DNA of 64,000 bases from Sphingomonas tagetis (GTDB lineage Bacteria; Pseudomonadota; Alphaproteobacteria; Sphingomonadales; Sphingomonadaceae). Below are positions 19,401-27,502 of this stretch, one piece after another. The notes below the pieces were generated by a model. The model saw nothing but the letters and a program-made list of their open reading frames with translations. It searched no databases and was not told the origin of the DNA. The stretch lies in assembly GCF_024211275.1 (NCBI RefSeq), contig NZ_JAMLDX010000011.1, positions 62,001 through 126,000 on the forward strand, read 5' to 3'. The translations under genes were made by a program, and so were the position numbers. Every line of letters starts with the position of its first letter. Position 1 is the first letter of the stretch.

Positions 19401-19422
19401 TTGGGGACGTAAAAAGTCCCAA
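19401..19422 (-). promoter_or_regulatory. Inverted repeat upstream of hrpB
   Basis: TTGGGGAC (19401-19408) and GTCCCAA (19416-19422) are mirrored around GTAAAAA, 16-37 bases upstream of the hrpB ATG. On the minus strand GACTTTT and GACTTTTT also occur as a direct repeat. This may be an operator or promoter element; nothing in the sequence decides. Confidence 0.35.
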
Positions 19423-19591
19423 AAGTCACACCTGCTACGCGCGAGGCCGCCGCCGTCAGCCGGGCCATGGACCGGGCGCTGATCAGGGCGGGGTGGCGCG
19501 GATACATGCGGGAAACGCAAGCAAATCGGTTCCTACATTGCAACCGCGTTCCGCTATCCACCCGGGCGACTTTGCGGCATATGCTGACGGC

Positions 19592-20593
19592 ATGCGGGCG
19601 TTCGTGCTGACGAAATATGGCGGGCCGGAAGCGGCGGTGTTGCGCGACGTGCCGCGGCCGTCGCCGCGGCCGGGCGAGGTGCTGGTCCGGGTGCATGCGG
19701 CGGGCCTCAATCCAGTCGATTTCAAGACGCGCGAAGGCAAGCTCAAGGTCGTCCAGCGCTATGCGCTGCCCGTGGTTATGGGCAACGAGCTTGCCGGCAC
19801 GGTCGAGGCGCTGGGCGAGGGCGTCACGCGCTTTGCGGTCGGGGACCGCGTGTTCGGCCGCATGGCCAAGGCGGCGATGGGCGCTTTCGCCGATTATGCG
19901 GCGGTGCCCGAGGACGTGCTGGCGACGATGCCGCCGTCGCTCGATTTCGAGACGGCGGCGGCGATCCCGCTCGCCGGGCTGACGGCGCTGCAGGCGTTGC
20001 GCGACGAGCTGCATTTGCGAGCGGGCAGCCGCGTGTTCATCCCGGGTGGTGCGGGCGGGGTTGGGACCTTCGCGATCCAGATCGCCAAATGGCTCGGCGC
20101 CGAGGTGACGACCACCGCCTCGCCGCGCGGCAAGGCGCTGGTCGAGCGGCTCGGCGCCGATGTGGTGATCGACTATACGGCACAGCGCTTCGAGGATCAT
20201 GTCAGCGGCATGGACGGCGTGTTCGACCTGATTGGCGGCGAGACGCTCGAACAGGCGTTCGGTGTGGTGAAACGAGGCGGTACGGTGGTGTCGGTCGCGG
20301 CCTTGCCCGAGCCGCAGACCGCGCTCAAGGATCTGGGCCGGGGCATGGGGCTTGCGGCGCTGTTCTGGGCGGTGAGCTGGCGGCTACGCGCCCAAGCGCG
20401 CAAGCATGGCGTCCGCTACCGCTTTCTGTTCATGCATCCGAGCGGAGCGGAGCTGGCTGAGCTCGGCCAGCTGGTCGAGACGAGGCAGCTGACGCCGGTG
20501 ATCGACCGCGTGGTGCCGTTCGAGGCGATCGGCGACGCGTTCGCCTATCTCGAATCGGGCCGGGCCAAGGGCAAGGTGGTGGTGCGGATGTGA
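19592..20593 (+). CDS. NADP-dependent MDR-family oxidoreductase (quinone oxidoreductase-like)
   Basis: The 333-residue protein from ATG 19592 begins MRAFVLTKYGGPEAAVLRDV. It shows the GroES-like domain (GEVLVRVHAAGLNPVDFKTREG, GNELAGTVEALGEGV) and a Rossmann NADP site FIPGGAGGVGTFAIQIAK near residue 150. Zinc-ligand cysteines are absent, so it belongs to the zinc-independent quinone oxidoreductase/enone reductase branch. The C-terminal LESGRAKGKVVVRM is typical. Substrate unknown. It converges with the tetR gene. Confidence 0.9.
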   Translation: MRAFVLTKYGGPEAAVLRDVPRPSPRPGEVLVRVHAAGLNPVDFKTREGKLKVVQRYALPVVMGNELAGTVEALGEGVTRFAVGDRVFGRMAKAAMGAFADYAAVPEDVLATMPPSLDFETAAAIPLAGLTALQALRDELHLRAGSRVFIPGGAGGVGTFAIQIAKWLGAEVTTTASPRGKALVERLGADVVIDYTAQRFEDHVSGMDGVFDLIGGETLEQAFGVVKRGGTVVSVAALPEPQTALKDLGRGMGLAALFWAVSWRLRAQARKHGVRYRFLFMHPSGAELAELGQLVETRQLTPVIDRVVPFEAIGDAFAYLESGRAKGKVVVRM

Positions 20594-20606
20594 GGCGGCG
20601 CTTGGG

Positions 20607-21257
20607 CTAGTCCCGCGCCAGCCCCCGCGCCAGCATCGTCGCAACCGTGTCGGCCACGGCTTCGGGGGTCAGTTCCTCGCCCCACACGCCGTAGCGCAGG
20701 CCGAGGAACACGTTCATTCCCATGATCGCCCAGGCATGGACTTCGGACACGTCGGCGCGGACTTCGCCGCGTTCGGCGGCCGCCTTCAGGCGCGCGGCGA
20801 TGCGGTCGGCGGTGGTGGCGTAATGGAGGCGGAAGCTTTCGGGATCGACGAATTCGGATTCGTCGATGATGCGGTAGATTTCCTTGTGGCTGCGCACGAA
20901 CTCGATGAAGGTTTGCAGGCCCGCACGTTCGGCGGCGATCTGTTCGGGCGCGGCGCGGATCGCGGGGGCGACATGCTCGCGCACCTGATCGCTCATGTCG
21001 CGCACCAGCGCGCGGAACACTTCGTCCTTCGAATCGAAATAGGTGTAGAAGCTGCCCAGCGCGACGCCGGCGCGGCGGGTGATGCCGCTGATCGAGCCGT
21101 CGTGGAATCCCTTCTCGCCGAACTCGGCCGCGGCGGCGTCGAGGATCGCGCGCAGCGTGCGCTGCCCGCGGGCCGTGCGCGGCTGCTTCCCCTCGCTGGC
21201 GATAGCGGCGCCCCTTCCGTCCGATGCTGTGTCACCCGACTGTGTGACTGTGGCCAT
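20607..21257 (-). CDS. TetR-family transcriptional regulator
   Basis: From ATG 21257 the protein has 216 residues. The helix-turn-helix is RTLRAILDAAAAEFGEKGF with ISGITRRAGVALGSFYTYF and DSKDEVFRAL, followed by an all-helical ligand domain. It reads divergently from a TonB-receptor remnant, a common sphingomonad arrangement in which TetR controls uptake of a specific small molecule. A 7-bp inverted repeat at 21305-21325 is a plausible operator for it. Confidence 0.92.
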   Translation of the reverse strand: MATVTQSGDTASDGRGAAIASEGKQPRTARGQRTLRAILDAAAAEFGEKGFHDGSISGITRRAGVALGSFYTYFDSKDEVFRALVRDMSDQVREHVAPAIRAAPEQIAAERAGLQTFIEFVRSHKEIYRIIDESEFVDPESFRLHYATTADRIAARLKAAAERGEVRADVSEVHAWAIMGMNVFLGLRYGVWGEELTPEAVADTVATMLARGLARD

Positions 21258-21304
21258 GATGCCACGTTTTTCAGCCACTGCCACCCTCCCCGTCGATCCG
21301 AAGT

Positions 21305-21325
21305 TGAAACCCGGTTCAGGTTTCA
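21305..21325. promoter_or_regulatory. Candidate TetR operator
   Basis: TGAAACC (21305-21311) and GGTTTCA (21319-21325) are perfect inverted arms across seven bases, between the divergent tetR and TonB-receptor remnant. Size and place fit a TetR dimer site. Confidence 0.5.
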
Positions 21326-21391
21326 GTATAGCCTCGCTCAACGTCTTACAAGCCGGTGTTAAACTGCCGGCCATTTTGGGGAGGAAGCTTC

Positions 21392-22120
21392 GATGCTGCG
21401 CCTGATTCCGTCTGCCCGTCCGATTCTTTTACGGTCAACGGCTATGATCCCGAGACGATCGACAGCTATGAGCTGGGCGTGAAGGGCGCGTTCCTCGACC
21501 GCACGCTGTTCGTCAACCTCGCCGGCTTCTACTCGAACTACAAGGACCAGCAGGTCACGATCCAGGTGCCGGCGCTGCCGAGCGGGATCGCCAGTTTCGT
21601 CGATAATGCCGGCAAGGGTGTGATCTATGGCTTCGAGCTGGAGACGCGGATGGTGCCGTCGCGCAACTTCTCGGCCAGCGTCGTGGTCGGCTACACCAAT
21701 GCCGACTACAAGGAGTTCTTCACCCTGATCGGCGGCGGAACCACGCCAGTCGACGTGTCGAACCAGCGCGCGTTCCAGAACACGCCGGAATGGACTGCCA
21801 ACGCATCGATCACCTGGTCGGACGATCTGGCGGGCGGGACGATCGCCTTCACGCCGGCGGTGTCGCTGCGCAGCGACATCCAGCTGTTCGAACTGGCGAC
21901 CCCGACGCTCGATCAGGACGGCTATGCGCTGGTCGAAGCATCGGTCAACTGGACCTCGGGCGACGGCAAGTATCGCATCGGCATCGCCGGCCGCAACCTC
22001 ACCGACGAACGCTACCGCGTCGGCGGCTACAACTTCCCGGGCGCGCTGACCGGCAATTCGGTGATCGGCTATTACGGCCCGCCCCGCACCTTCACCGCGA
22101 CGCTCGAGGTGAAGTACTGA
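21392..22120 (+). pseudogene. TonB-dependent receptor, C-terminal remnant
   Basis: Only the last third of a TonB-dependent outer-membrane receptor is present: about 240 codons starting near DAAPDSVCPSDSFTVNG, then DPETIDSYELGVKGAF, FYSNYKDQQV, GKGVIYGFELETRM, GRNLTDERYRVGGYNF and the terminal aromatic strand GPPRTFTATLEVKY. The signal peptide, TonB box, plug domain and most of the barrel are missing. A strong GGGGAGGA site and an ATG at 21393 lie at the junction but in a different frame, giving only 29 codons before a stop. This suggests an internal deletion joined the original leader to the 3' end. It is very unlikely to make a working receptor. Confidence 0.85.
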
Positions 22121-22154
22121 TCGTCTTGCCGCGTCGAGTATGACAGACTGAGAT

Positions 22155-22190
22155 GGCCGGGCGCTCGCGAGGGCGTCCGGCCAAAATTTT
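22155..22190 (+). terminator. Hairpin after the receptor remnant
   Basis: GGCCGGGCGC and GCGTCCGGCC pair with one G-U around a GC-rich loop, followed by AAAATTTT. It may end transcripts from the receptor remnant; the MFS ribosome site GGAGG follows at once. Confidence 0.5.
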
Positions 22191-22202
22191 GGAGGGGATG
22201 GG

Positions 22203-23468
22203 ATGAGCGACGCGGCGAACACGCAGGCGGGTCATTCGACGCCTGGCTATCGCGCGCTGGTGCTCGCGATGCTGCTGCTGGTCTATACGTTCAACTTCCT
22301 CGACCGGCAGATCCTCGGGATTCTGGTCGCGCCGATCAAGGCCGATCTCGGGCTGACCGATACCCAGCTCGGCGCGCTCGGCGGGATCGCCTTCGCCTTT
22401 CTCTATTCGACGCTGGGCGTGCCGCTGGCGCTGCTGGCCGACCGCACCAGCCGGACCTGGGTGGTGACCGCGTCGTTGACGGTGTGGAGCGGATTCACCG
22501 CGCTGTGCGGGCTTGCGACCGGCTTCTGGAGCCTGTTTCTGTTCCGCATCGGCGTGGGCGTGGGCGAAGCGGGCGGGGTCGCGCCGTCCTATGCGATCAT
22601 TTCCGACTATTTCCCGCCGCATCAGCGGGCGCGGGCGCTGGCGATTTATTCGCTCGGCATCCCGATCGGGCTGGCGACGGGCACGCTGCTCGGTGCCTGG
22701 CTGGCGGCGAATGTCGACTGGCGCGCGGCGTTTCTGGTGGTGGGCATTGCCGGCGTGGTGATCGCGCCGTTCTTCCGGCTGATCGTCAAGGAGCCGCCGC
22801 GGCCCGCGAGCAGTGCCGGGCGCGCGCCGATCGGGCAGGTGTTCGGCATCCTCGCGAAAAAGCCGAGTTTCTGGCTGATGGCGTTCGCCGCCGGGTTCAG
22901 CTCGATGTGCGGCTATGGGCTCGCCTTCTGGGCGCCGTCCTTCTTCATCCGCAGCTTCGGCTTCGACCTTGCGACGACGAGCTATTATTTCGGATCGATC
23001 CTGCTGATCGGCGGGACGATCGGGGTGTTCGCGGGCGGGTGGTTCGCCGACCGTGCCGGGCAGGGCGACCGCGGTTTCTATGCCAGGCTGCCGGCCTTGG
23101 CGTGGCTGGTTTGCGTCCCGTTCTTTGCCGGCGGGTTCCTGACCGACAATGTGACGCTGGCGTGGTTCCTGTTCCTGATCCCCAACGGGCTCAACATCCT
23201 GTGGCTGGGGCCGGTGAATACCGCGGTCCAGCATCTCGTCCCGCCGCATATGCGTGCGACGGCGAGCGCGAGCTTCCTGCTGATCAACAACCTGATCGGG
23301 CTGGGCGCGGGGTCGTGGGTGATGGGGATGATGTCGGACGCGATGACCGCGAGCTATGGCAACGAGGCGCTGCGCTATGCGGCGGTGGCTGCGTTGAGCT
23401 TCTACCTCGTGGCAGCGGGGTTGATGTTGCTGGCGGTGAAGCCGCTAAGGCGTGATTGGGTCGGGTGA
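22203..23468 (+). CDS. MFS transporter, spinster-like
   Basis: The 421-residue permease has about 12 transmembrane helices. After TM1 it carries LLVYTFNFLDRQILGILVAP and DLGLTDTQLGALGG, then GVPLALLADRTSRTW, the family loop 2-3 motif, and FRIGVGVGEAGGVAPSYAI in TM4. These mark the spinster-like branch common beside TonB receptors in sphingomonads. It probably moves a small organic substrate across the inner membrane by proton coupling; which one is unknown. The start is behind TTGGAGGGGATGGG. With the neighbouring tetR and receptor remnant it may once have formed an uptake locus. Confidence 0.92.
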   Translation: MSDAANTQAGHSTPGYRALVLAMLLLVYTFNFLDRQILGILVAPIKADLGLTDTQLGALGGIAFAFLYSTLGVPLALLADRTSRTWVVTASLTVWSGFTALCGLATGFWSLFLFRIGVGVGEAGGVAPSYAIISDYFPPHQRARALAIYSLGIPIGLATGTLLGAWLAANVDWRAAFLVVGIAGVVIAPFFRLIVKEPPRPASSAGRAPIGQVFGILAKKPSFWLMAFAAGFSSMCGYGLAFWAPSFFIRSFGFDLATTSYYFGSILLIGGTIGVFAGGWFADRAGQGDRGFYARLPALAWLVCVPFFAGGFLTDNVTLAWFLFLIPNGLNILWLGPVNTAVQHLVPPHMRATASASFLLINNLIGLGAGSWVMGMMSDAMTASYGNEALRYAAVAALSFYLVAAGLMLLAVKPLRRDWVG

Positions 23469-23520
23469 TCGGGAGGGGGCTGTCATTCGGATGGGCCATC
23501 GCTTGGCGACACGCCCTCCC

Positions 23521-23712
23521 CTACCCCTCCCGCAAGCGGGAGGGGGACTTGAGCTGCCGCATTCCCTTGGTACGGCTGGTGAGGTGATAGTCGCGGCACA
23601 GGGCGCAGCGATAGACGCGGAGCGTCACCTGCGCGTCGCGGGCTTCCTGCATCGCTTCGTCTTCTGACCGGAACCGACGCTTGCGTGCGCAGATGCCCGG
23701 CCGGGTCTTCAC
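23521..23712 (-). CDS. Small putative zinc-binding protein coupled to prfC
   Basis: The GTG at 23712 overlaps the prfC stop as GTGA, giving 63 residues: VKTRPGICARKRRF then ARDAQVTLRVYRCALCRDYH and LTSRTKG. Residues C8, C36, C39 and H43 could bind one zinc. I recall similar short proteins in sphingomonads but no function. The last ten residues (LKSPSRLREG) and the TAG stop are encoded by a palindromic repeat element, so the original C-terminus was probably shorter or different. Confidence 0.65.
   Translation of the reverse strand: MKTRPGICARKRRFRSEDEAMQEARDAQVTLRVYRCALCRDYHLTSRTKGMRQLKSPSRLREG
23524..23545. repeat. CCCCTCCC/GGGAGGGG palindromic unit at the end of the small Cys gene
   Basis: CCCCTCCCGC, AA, GCGGGAGGGG is a perfect 10+2+10 palindrome. 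It belongs to the same family as the unit inside hrpB. It lies between the MFS gene and the small gene and could also act as a bidirectional transcription stop. Confidence 0.85.
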
Positions 23713-25292
23713 CGCTCGCGCGTCGCCAGGAATTTCACCGCGGGATAGCGGTCGGCGACGTAGCCGACTTCCCACGCCGACTTCGCTAGGAATACCGGGT
23801 CGCCATCGCGGTCCTTGGCCATCGCGCCCTGGTTGAGGTCCATGAACGCCTTGATGTCACTTGCCTCGCCGCCGAGCCAGCGCGCGGTGTCGAACGGGGC
23901 GGGCTCGAGCACGGCGGCGACCTTGTACTCGGCCTCGAGCCGCGACAGCAGCACGTCGAGTTGAAGCTGACCGACCACGCCGACCACCCAGTTCGAGCCG
24001 ATCTCGGGATAGAAGACCTGGATCACGCCCTCTTCGGAAAGGTCGTCGAGCGCCTTGCGCAGCTGCTTGGTCTTGGTCGGGTCCTTGAGCTGGACGCGGC
24101 GCAGGATTTCCGGCGCGAAATTGGGCAGGCCGGTGAAGCGGACCTGCGCCTTTTCGCTCAGCGTGTCGCCGACGCGCAGCACGCCATGATTGGGGATGCC
24201 GATGATGTCGCCGGGAAAGGCTTCATCGGCGAGTTCGCGCTGCTGCGCGAAGAACATGATCGGCGAGTGGATCGCGATCGGCTTGCCATGGCCGGTCGGG
24301 GTCAGCTTCATGCCGCGCTTGAAGGTGCCCGAGACGAGCCGCATGAACGCGATGCGGTCGCGGTGATTGGGGTCCATATTGGCCTGGACCTTGAACACGA
24401 AGCCGGTGACCTCGCTATTGTCGGGTTCGACCGGGGCGGGCTCGGCGGGCAGCGCGTGCGGCGGCGGCGCGTGCTTGGCGAGCGCGTCGATCAGCGAATC
24501 GACGCCGAACTCCTTGAGCGCGGAGCCGAAGAAAACGGGGGTGAGATCGCCATTACGGTACGCTTCGCCGTCGAAATCGGCATAGCCGGCGAGTGCCAGT
24601 TCGGCATCCTCGCGCAGTTTCGCGAGGTTGTCGGCCGATACCAGCGCGTCGAGCTGGGGATCGTCGAGGCCGGTGGTCTGGATGACCTTGCCCTGGAATT
24701 CTCGGCTCGGACCCTCCGGCAGCAGCAGGCGGTTGGTGCGCAGGTCGTAAATGCCCTCGAACGTTCCGCCCATGCCGACCGGCCAGGTCATCGGGCACAC
24801 ATCGAGCTGGAGCAATTCGGCGATCTCGTCGAGCGTCTCGAACACCTCGCGGCCCTCGCGGTCGACCTTGTTGACGAAGGTGATGATCGGCACGTTGCGC
24901 AGGCGGCAGACCTCGAACAGCTTGCGTGTCTGGCTTTCGATGCCCTTGGCGACGTCGATGACCATGACGGCGGAGTCGACCGCGGTCAGCGTGCGGTAGG
25001 TGTCCTCGCTGAAATCCTCGTGGCCCGGCGTGTCGAGCAGGTTGAAGGTGACGCCATCGCGCTCGAACGTCATCACCGAGGACGTGACCGAGATGCCGCG
25101 CTGCTGTTCGATCTTCATCCAGTCGGAACGGGCGCGGCGGGCCTGACCGCGCGCCTTGACCTCGCCGGCCAAGTGGATCGCGCCGCCGAACAGCAACAGC
25201 TTTTCGGTGAGCGTGGTCTTGCCCGCGTCGGGGTGGGAAATAATCGCGAAGGTGCGGCGGCCGCTATGGGTAGGCCGAGAAGGGAAAGACAT
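23709..25292 (-). CDS. prfC: Peptide chain release factor 3 (RF3)
   Basis: RF3 is the GTPase that recycles RF1/RF2 after termination. From ATG 25292 the protein is 527 residues: P-loop ISHPDAGKTT at about 18-27, RGISVTSSVM in switch I, LLDTPGHEDFSEDTYRTL, FVNKVDREGRE, then domain II and the C-terminal RF3-specific part. Length and motifs are normal. An AAGGGAAAG-like site precedes the start. Together with RF1 and PrmC at the other end of the window, the termination machinery is well represented. Confidence 0.96.
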   Translation of the reverse strand: MSFPSRPTHSGRRTFAIISHPDAGKTTLTEKLLLFGGAIHLAGEVKARGQARRARSDWMKIEQQRGISVTSSVMTFERDGVTFNLLDTPGHEDFSEDTYRTLTAVDSAVMVIDVAKGIESQTRKLFEVCRLRNVPIITFVNKVDREGREVFETLDEIAELLQLDVCPMTWPVGMGGTFEGIYDLRTNRLLLPEGPSREFQGKVIQTTGLDDPQLDALVSADNLAKLREDAELALAGYADFDGEAYRNGDLTPVFFGSALKEFGVDSLIDALAKHAPPPHALPAEPAPVEPDNSEVTGFVFKVQANMDPNHRDRIAFMRLVSGTFKRGMKLTPTGHGKPIAIHSPIMFFAQQRELADEAFPGDIIGIPNHGVLRVGDTLSEKAQVRFTGLPNFAPEILRRVQLKDPTKTKQLRKALDDLSEEGVIQVFYPEIGSNWVVGVVGQLQLDVLLSRLEAEYKVAAVLEPAPFDTARWLGGEASDIKAFMDLNQGAMAKDRDGDPVFLAKSAWEVGYVADRYPAVKFLATRER

Positions 25293-25331
25293 GGGCGGCC
25301 CTCTAGAGGGCTGCGCGCATTCGGGCAAATA

Positions 25332-25559
25332 TTAGCCGCGCGGGCGCGTATCGGCGCGAGCCATCTGCTGGCCGTTGCGCTGGCATGTGGCGGCAATGGT
25401 CGGGAAGGAAAGGTCCATGTGGCGCGGCAGAACCTGCGCCATCGCGGCCTGACATTGCGCCGCGCTCTGGTAACGGGTCGGCTCGACGCGCGCCTGCTGG
25501 CATTGATCCTGAAGATCGCCGCAGCCAAGGATCGCCATCACGAAATAGACCGGTTCCAT
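25332..25559 (-). CDS. Small cysteine-containing protein of unknown function
   Basis: The 75-residue product starts MEPVYFVMAILGCGDLQDQC, possibly an N-terminal membrane or signal segment. It carries C13, C20, C36 and C59 with the middle segment RYQSAAQCQAAMAQVLPRHMD and PTIAATCQRNGQQM. Four evenly spread cysteines suggest two disulfides in the periplasm. I believe comparable short proteins occur in sphingomonads but cannot name a domain. It lies between prfC (same strand, 39 bases after this stop) and the divergent exporter gene. Confidence 0.6.
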   Translation of the reverse strand: MEPVYFVMAILGCGDLQDQCQQARVEPTRYQSAAQCQAAMAQVLPRHMDLSFPTIAATCQRNGQQMARADTRPRG

Positions 25560-25684
25560 ATTCCTCGCTCCTCGCCGGTGTTAACGAATGTGGCGGAGCG
25601 CCGTTCCTTCTGTTGCGCTGGCGAACCGAGATCGCCGGGCGGATCGGTTGCATATGGCGGCTGGCGCGCCCAAATGGCGTCCCT

Positions 25685-27502
25685 ATGCCGCCCGACACCG
25701 CACCCGCCGGCGGCGAACGCCCGTTGTTCGCCACGCTGAGGCGTTTCCTCCCCTATCTGTGGCCCGCCGGCATGCCGGGGCTGAAGGCGCGTATCGTCGG
25801 TGCGCTGCTGCTCGTGCTGTTCTCGAAGGTCGTGCAGGTCTATGGCGCGGCCTATGCGCTGAAGGCGGCGGTCGACAGCATGTCGGTGAGCGACCGCGGC
25901 GCAGTGACCTTCGTGGTGCTGATGGTGGTGGGCTATGCCGCGGCGCGGCTGGGTACCACGGTGTTCGACAATCTGCGCAACACGGTGTTCGAGAAGGTCG
26001 GGCAGGACGCGACGCGGCGGCTGGCGATCGTCACCTTCACCCATCTGCACCAGCTGTCGCTGCGCTTTCATCTCGAACGGCGCACGGGCGCGGTGACCAA
26101 GGTGGTCGAGCGCGGCACCAAGAGCATCGATTCGATGCTGTATTTCCTGCTGTTCAACATCGCGCCGACGATCCTTGAGCTGGCGCTGGTGCTGCAGATT
26201 TTCGGGTCGAAATTCGGCTGGTGGCTGGTCGCCTCCACCATGGCGATGGTGGTGATCTATATCTCGTTCACACGCTGGGTGACCGACTGGCGCGCGAAAC
26301 TGCGCGAGCGGATGAACGACCTCGACACCGGGGCGGTGGCGCATGCGGTGGATTCGCTGCTCAATTTCGAGACGGTCAAATATTTCAACGCCGAGAAGCG
26401 CGAGGCGGACCGCTATTCGGCGGCGGTCGAGGCCTATGCCACGGCGGCGGTGAAGAGCGAGAATTCGCTGGCGTGGCTCAACATGGGCCAGTCGCTGATC
26501 ACCAACTTCATGCTCGGCGCAGGCATGGCGGTGGTGGCGTGGGGCTGGTCGACCGGCGAGTTCACCGCGGGTGACGTGGTGTTCGTGTCGACGCTGTTGT
26601 CGCAGCTGTTCCGGCCGCTCGACATGCTCGGCTGGGTCTATCGCACGATCCGGCAGGGCGTGATCGACATGGGGGCGATGTTCGATCTGATCGACACGCA
26701 GGCCGAGGTGAAGGATGTGGCTGGCGCGGCGTCGCTCGAGGTCGGACGCGGCGAGGTGCGGTTCGAGGGGGTGCGTTTCGGCTATGAGCGCGACCGCGAT
26801 ATCCTCAAGGGTATCGATCTGGTGATCAGGCCCGGGCAGACGGTGGCGGTGGTCGGGCCTTCGGGGGCGGGCAAGTCGACACTCGCGCGGATTTTGTACC
26901 GTTTCTACGATCTGAACGGCGGGCGCGTGACGATCGACGGGCAGGACATTTCGCAAGTGACGCAGGCGTCGCTGCGTGCCGCCATCGGGATCGTGCCGCA
27001 GGATACGGTGCTGTTCAACGACACGGTGGGCTACAATATCGCTTATGGCCGCGAGGGCGCGACGCCGGAGCAGGTGGCGCAGGCGGCGCGCGGCGCGGCG
27101 ATTGCCGGGTTCATCGAGTCGATGCCCGACGGCTATGCGACGCGGGTCGGCGAGCGCGGGCTGAAGCTGTCCGGCGGCGAGAAGCAGCGCGTGGCGATCG
27201 CGCGGACGTTGCTGAAGGACCCGCCGATCCTGATTCTGGACGAGGCGACGTCAGCGCTGGATTCGCGGACCGAGTCGGAGATCCTCGATACGCTCGAAGC
27301 GATCGAGCGCGGGCGCACGACGATCGTGATCGCGCACCGGCTGTCGACGGTGGTCAATGCCGACCGCATCGTCGTGCTGGAGGCGGGGCGGATCGCCGAG
27401 AGCGGCACGCATGCCGAATTGCTGGAGCTGCGGGGGCTTTACGCCGACATGTGGGCGCGGCAGCAGGCCGAGCGCGAGGCGGTGGCGGAGGCAGCGGAGT
27501 AG
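25685..27502 (+). CDS. Atm1-type ABC exporter (permease fused to ATPase)
   Basis: The 605-residue half-transporter starts at ATG 25685 (MPPDTAPAGGERPLF). Six membrane helices carry Atm1-family blocks (YGAAYALKAAVDSM, TFTHLHQLSLRFHLERRTGA, DSLLNFETVKYFNAEKREADRY). The nucleotide-binding domain has Walker A GPSGAGKS at 391-398, the signature LSGGEKQ at 495-501, and ILILDEATSALDS. It resembles the Novosphingobium Atm1 transporter and mitochondrial Atm1/ABCB7, which export glutathione-linked sulfur or metal conjugates. That role is inferred from family; no metal-responsive regulator is adjacent. The small Cys gene diverges 125 bases upstream. Confidence 0.92.
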   Translation: MPPDTAPAGGERPLFATLRRFLPYLWPAGMPGLKARIVGALLLVLFSKVVQVYGAAYALKAAVDSMSVSDRGAVTFVVLMVVGYAAARLGTTVFDNLRNTVFEKVGQDATRRLAIVTFTHLHQLSLRFHLERRTGAVTKVVERGTKSIDSMLYFLLFNIAPTILELALVLQIFGSKFGWWLVASTMAMVVIYISFTRWVTDWRAKLRERMNDLDTGAVAHAVDSLLNFETVKYFNAEKREADRYSAAVEAYATAAVKSENSLAWLNMGQSLITNFMLGAGMAVVAWGWSTGEFTAGDVVFVSTLLSQLFRPLDMLGWVYRTIRQGVIDMGAMFDLIDTQAEVKDVAGAASLEVGRGEVRFEGVRFGYERDRDILKGIDLVIRPGQTVAVVGPSGAGKSTLARILYRFYDLNGGRVTIDGQDISQVTQASLRAAIGIVPQDTVLFNDTVGYNIAYGREGATPEQVAQAARGAAIAGFIESMPDGYATRVGERGLKLSGGEKQRVAIARTLLKDPPILILDEATSALDSRTESEILDTLEAIERGRTTIVIAHRLSTVVNADRIVVLEAGRIAESGTHAELLELRGLYADMWARQQAEREAVAEAAE

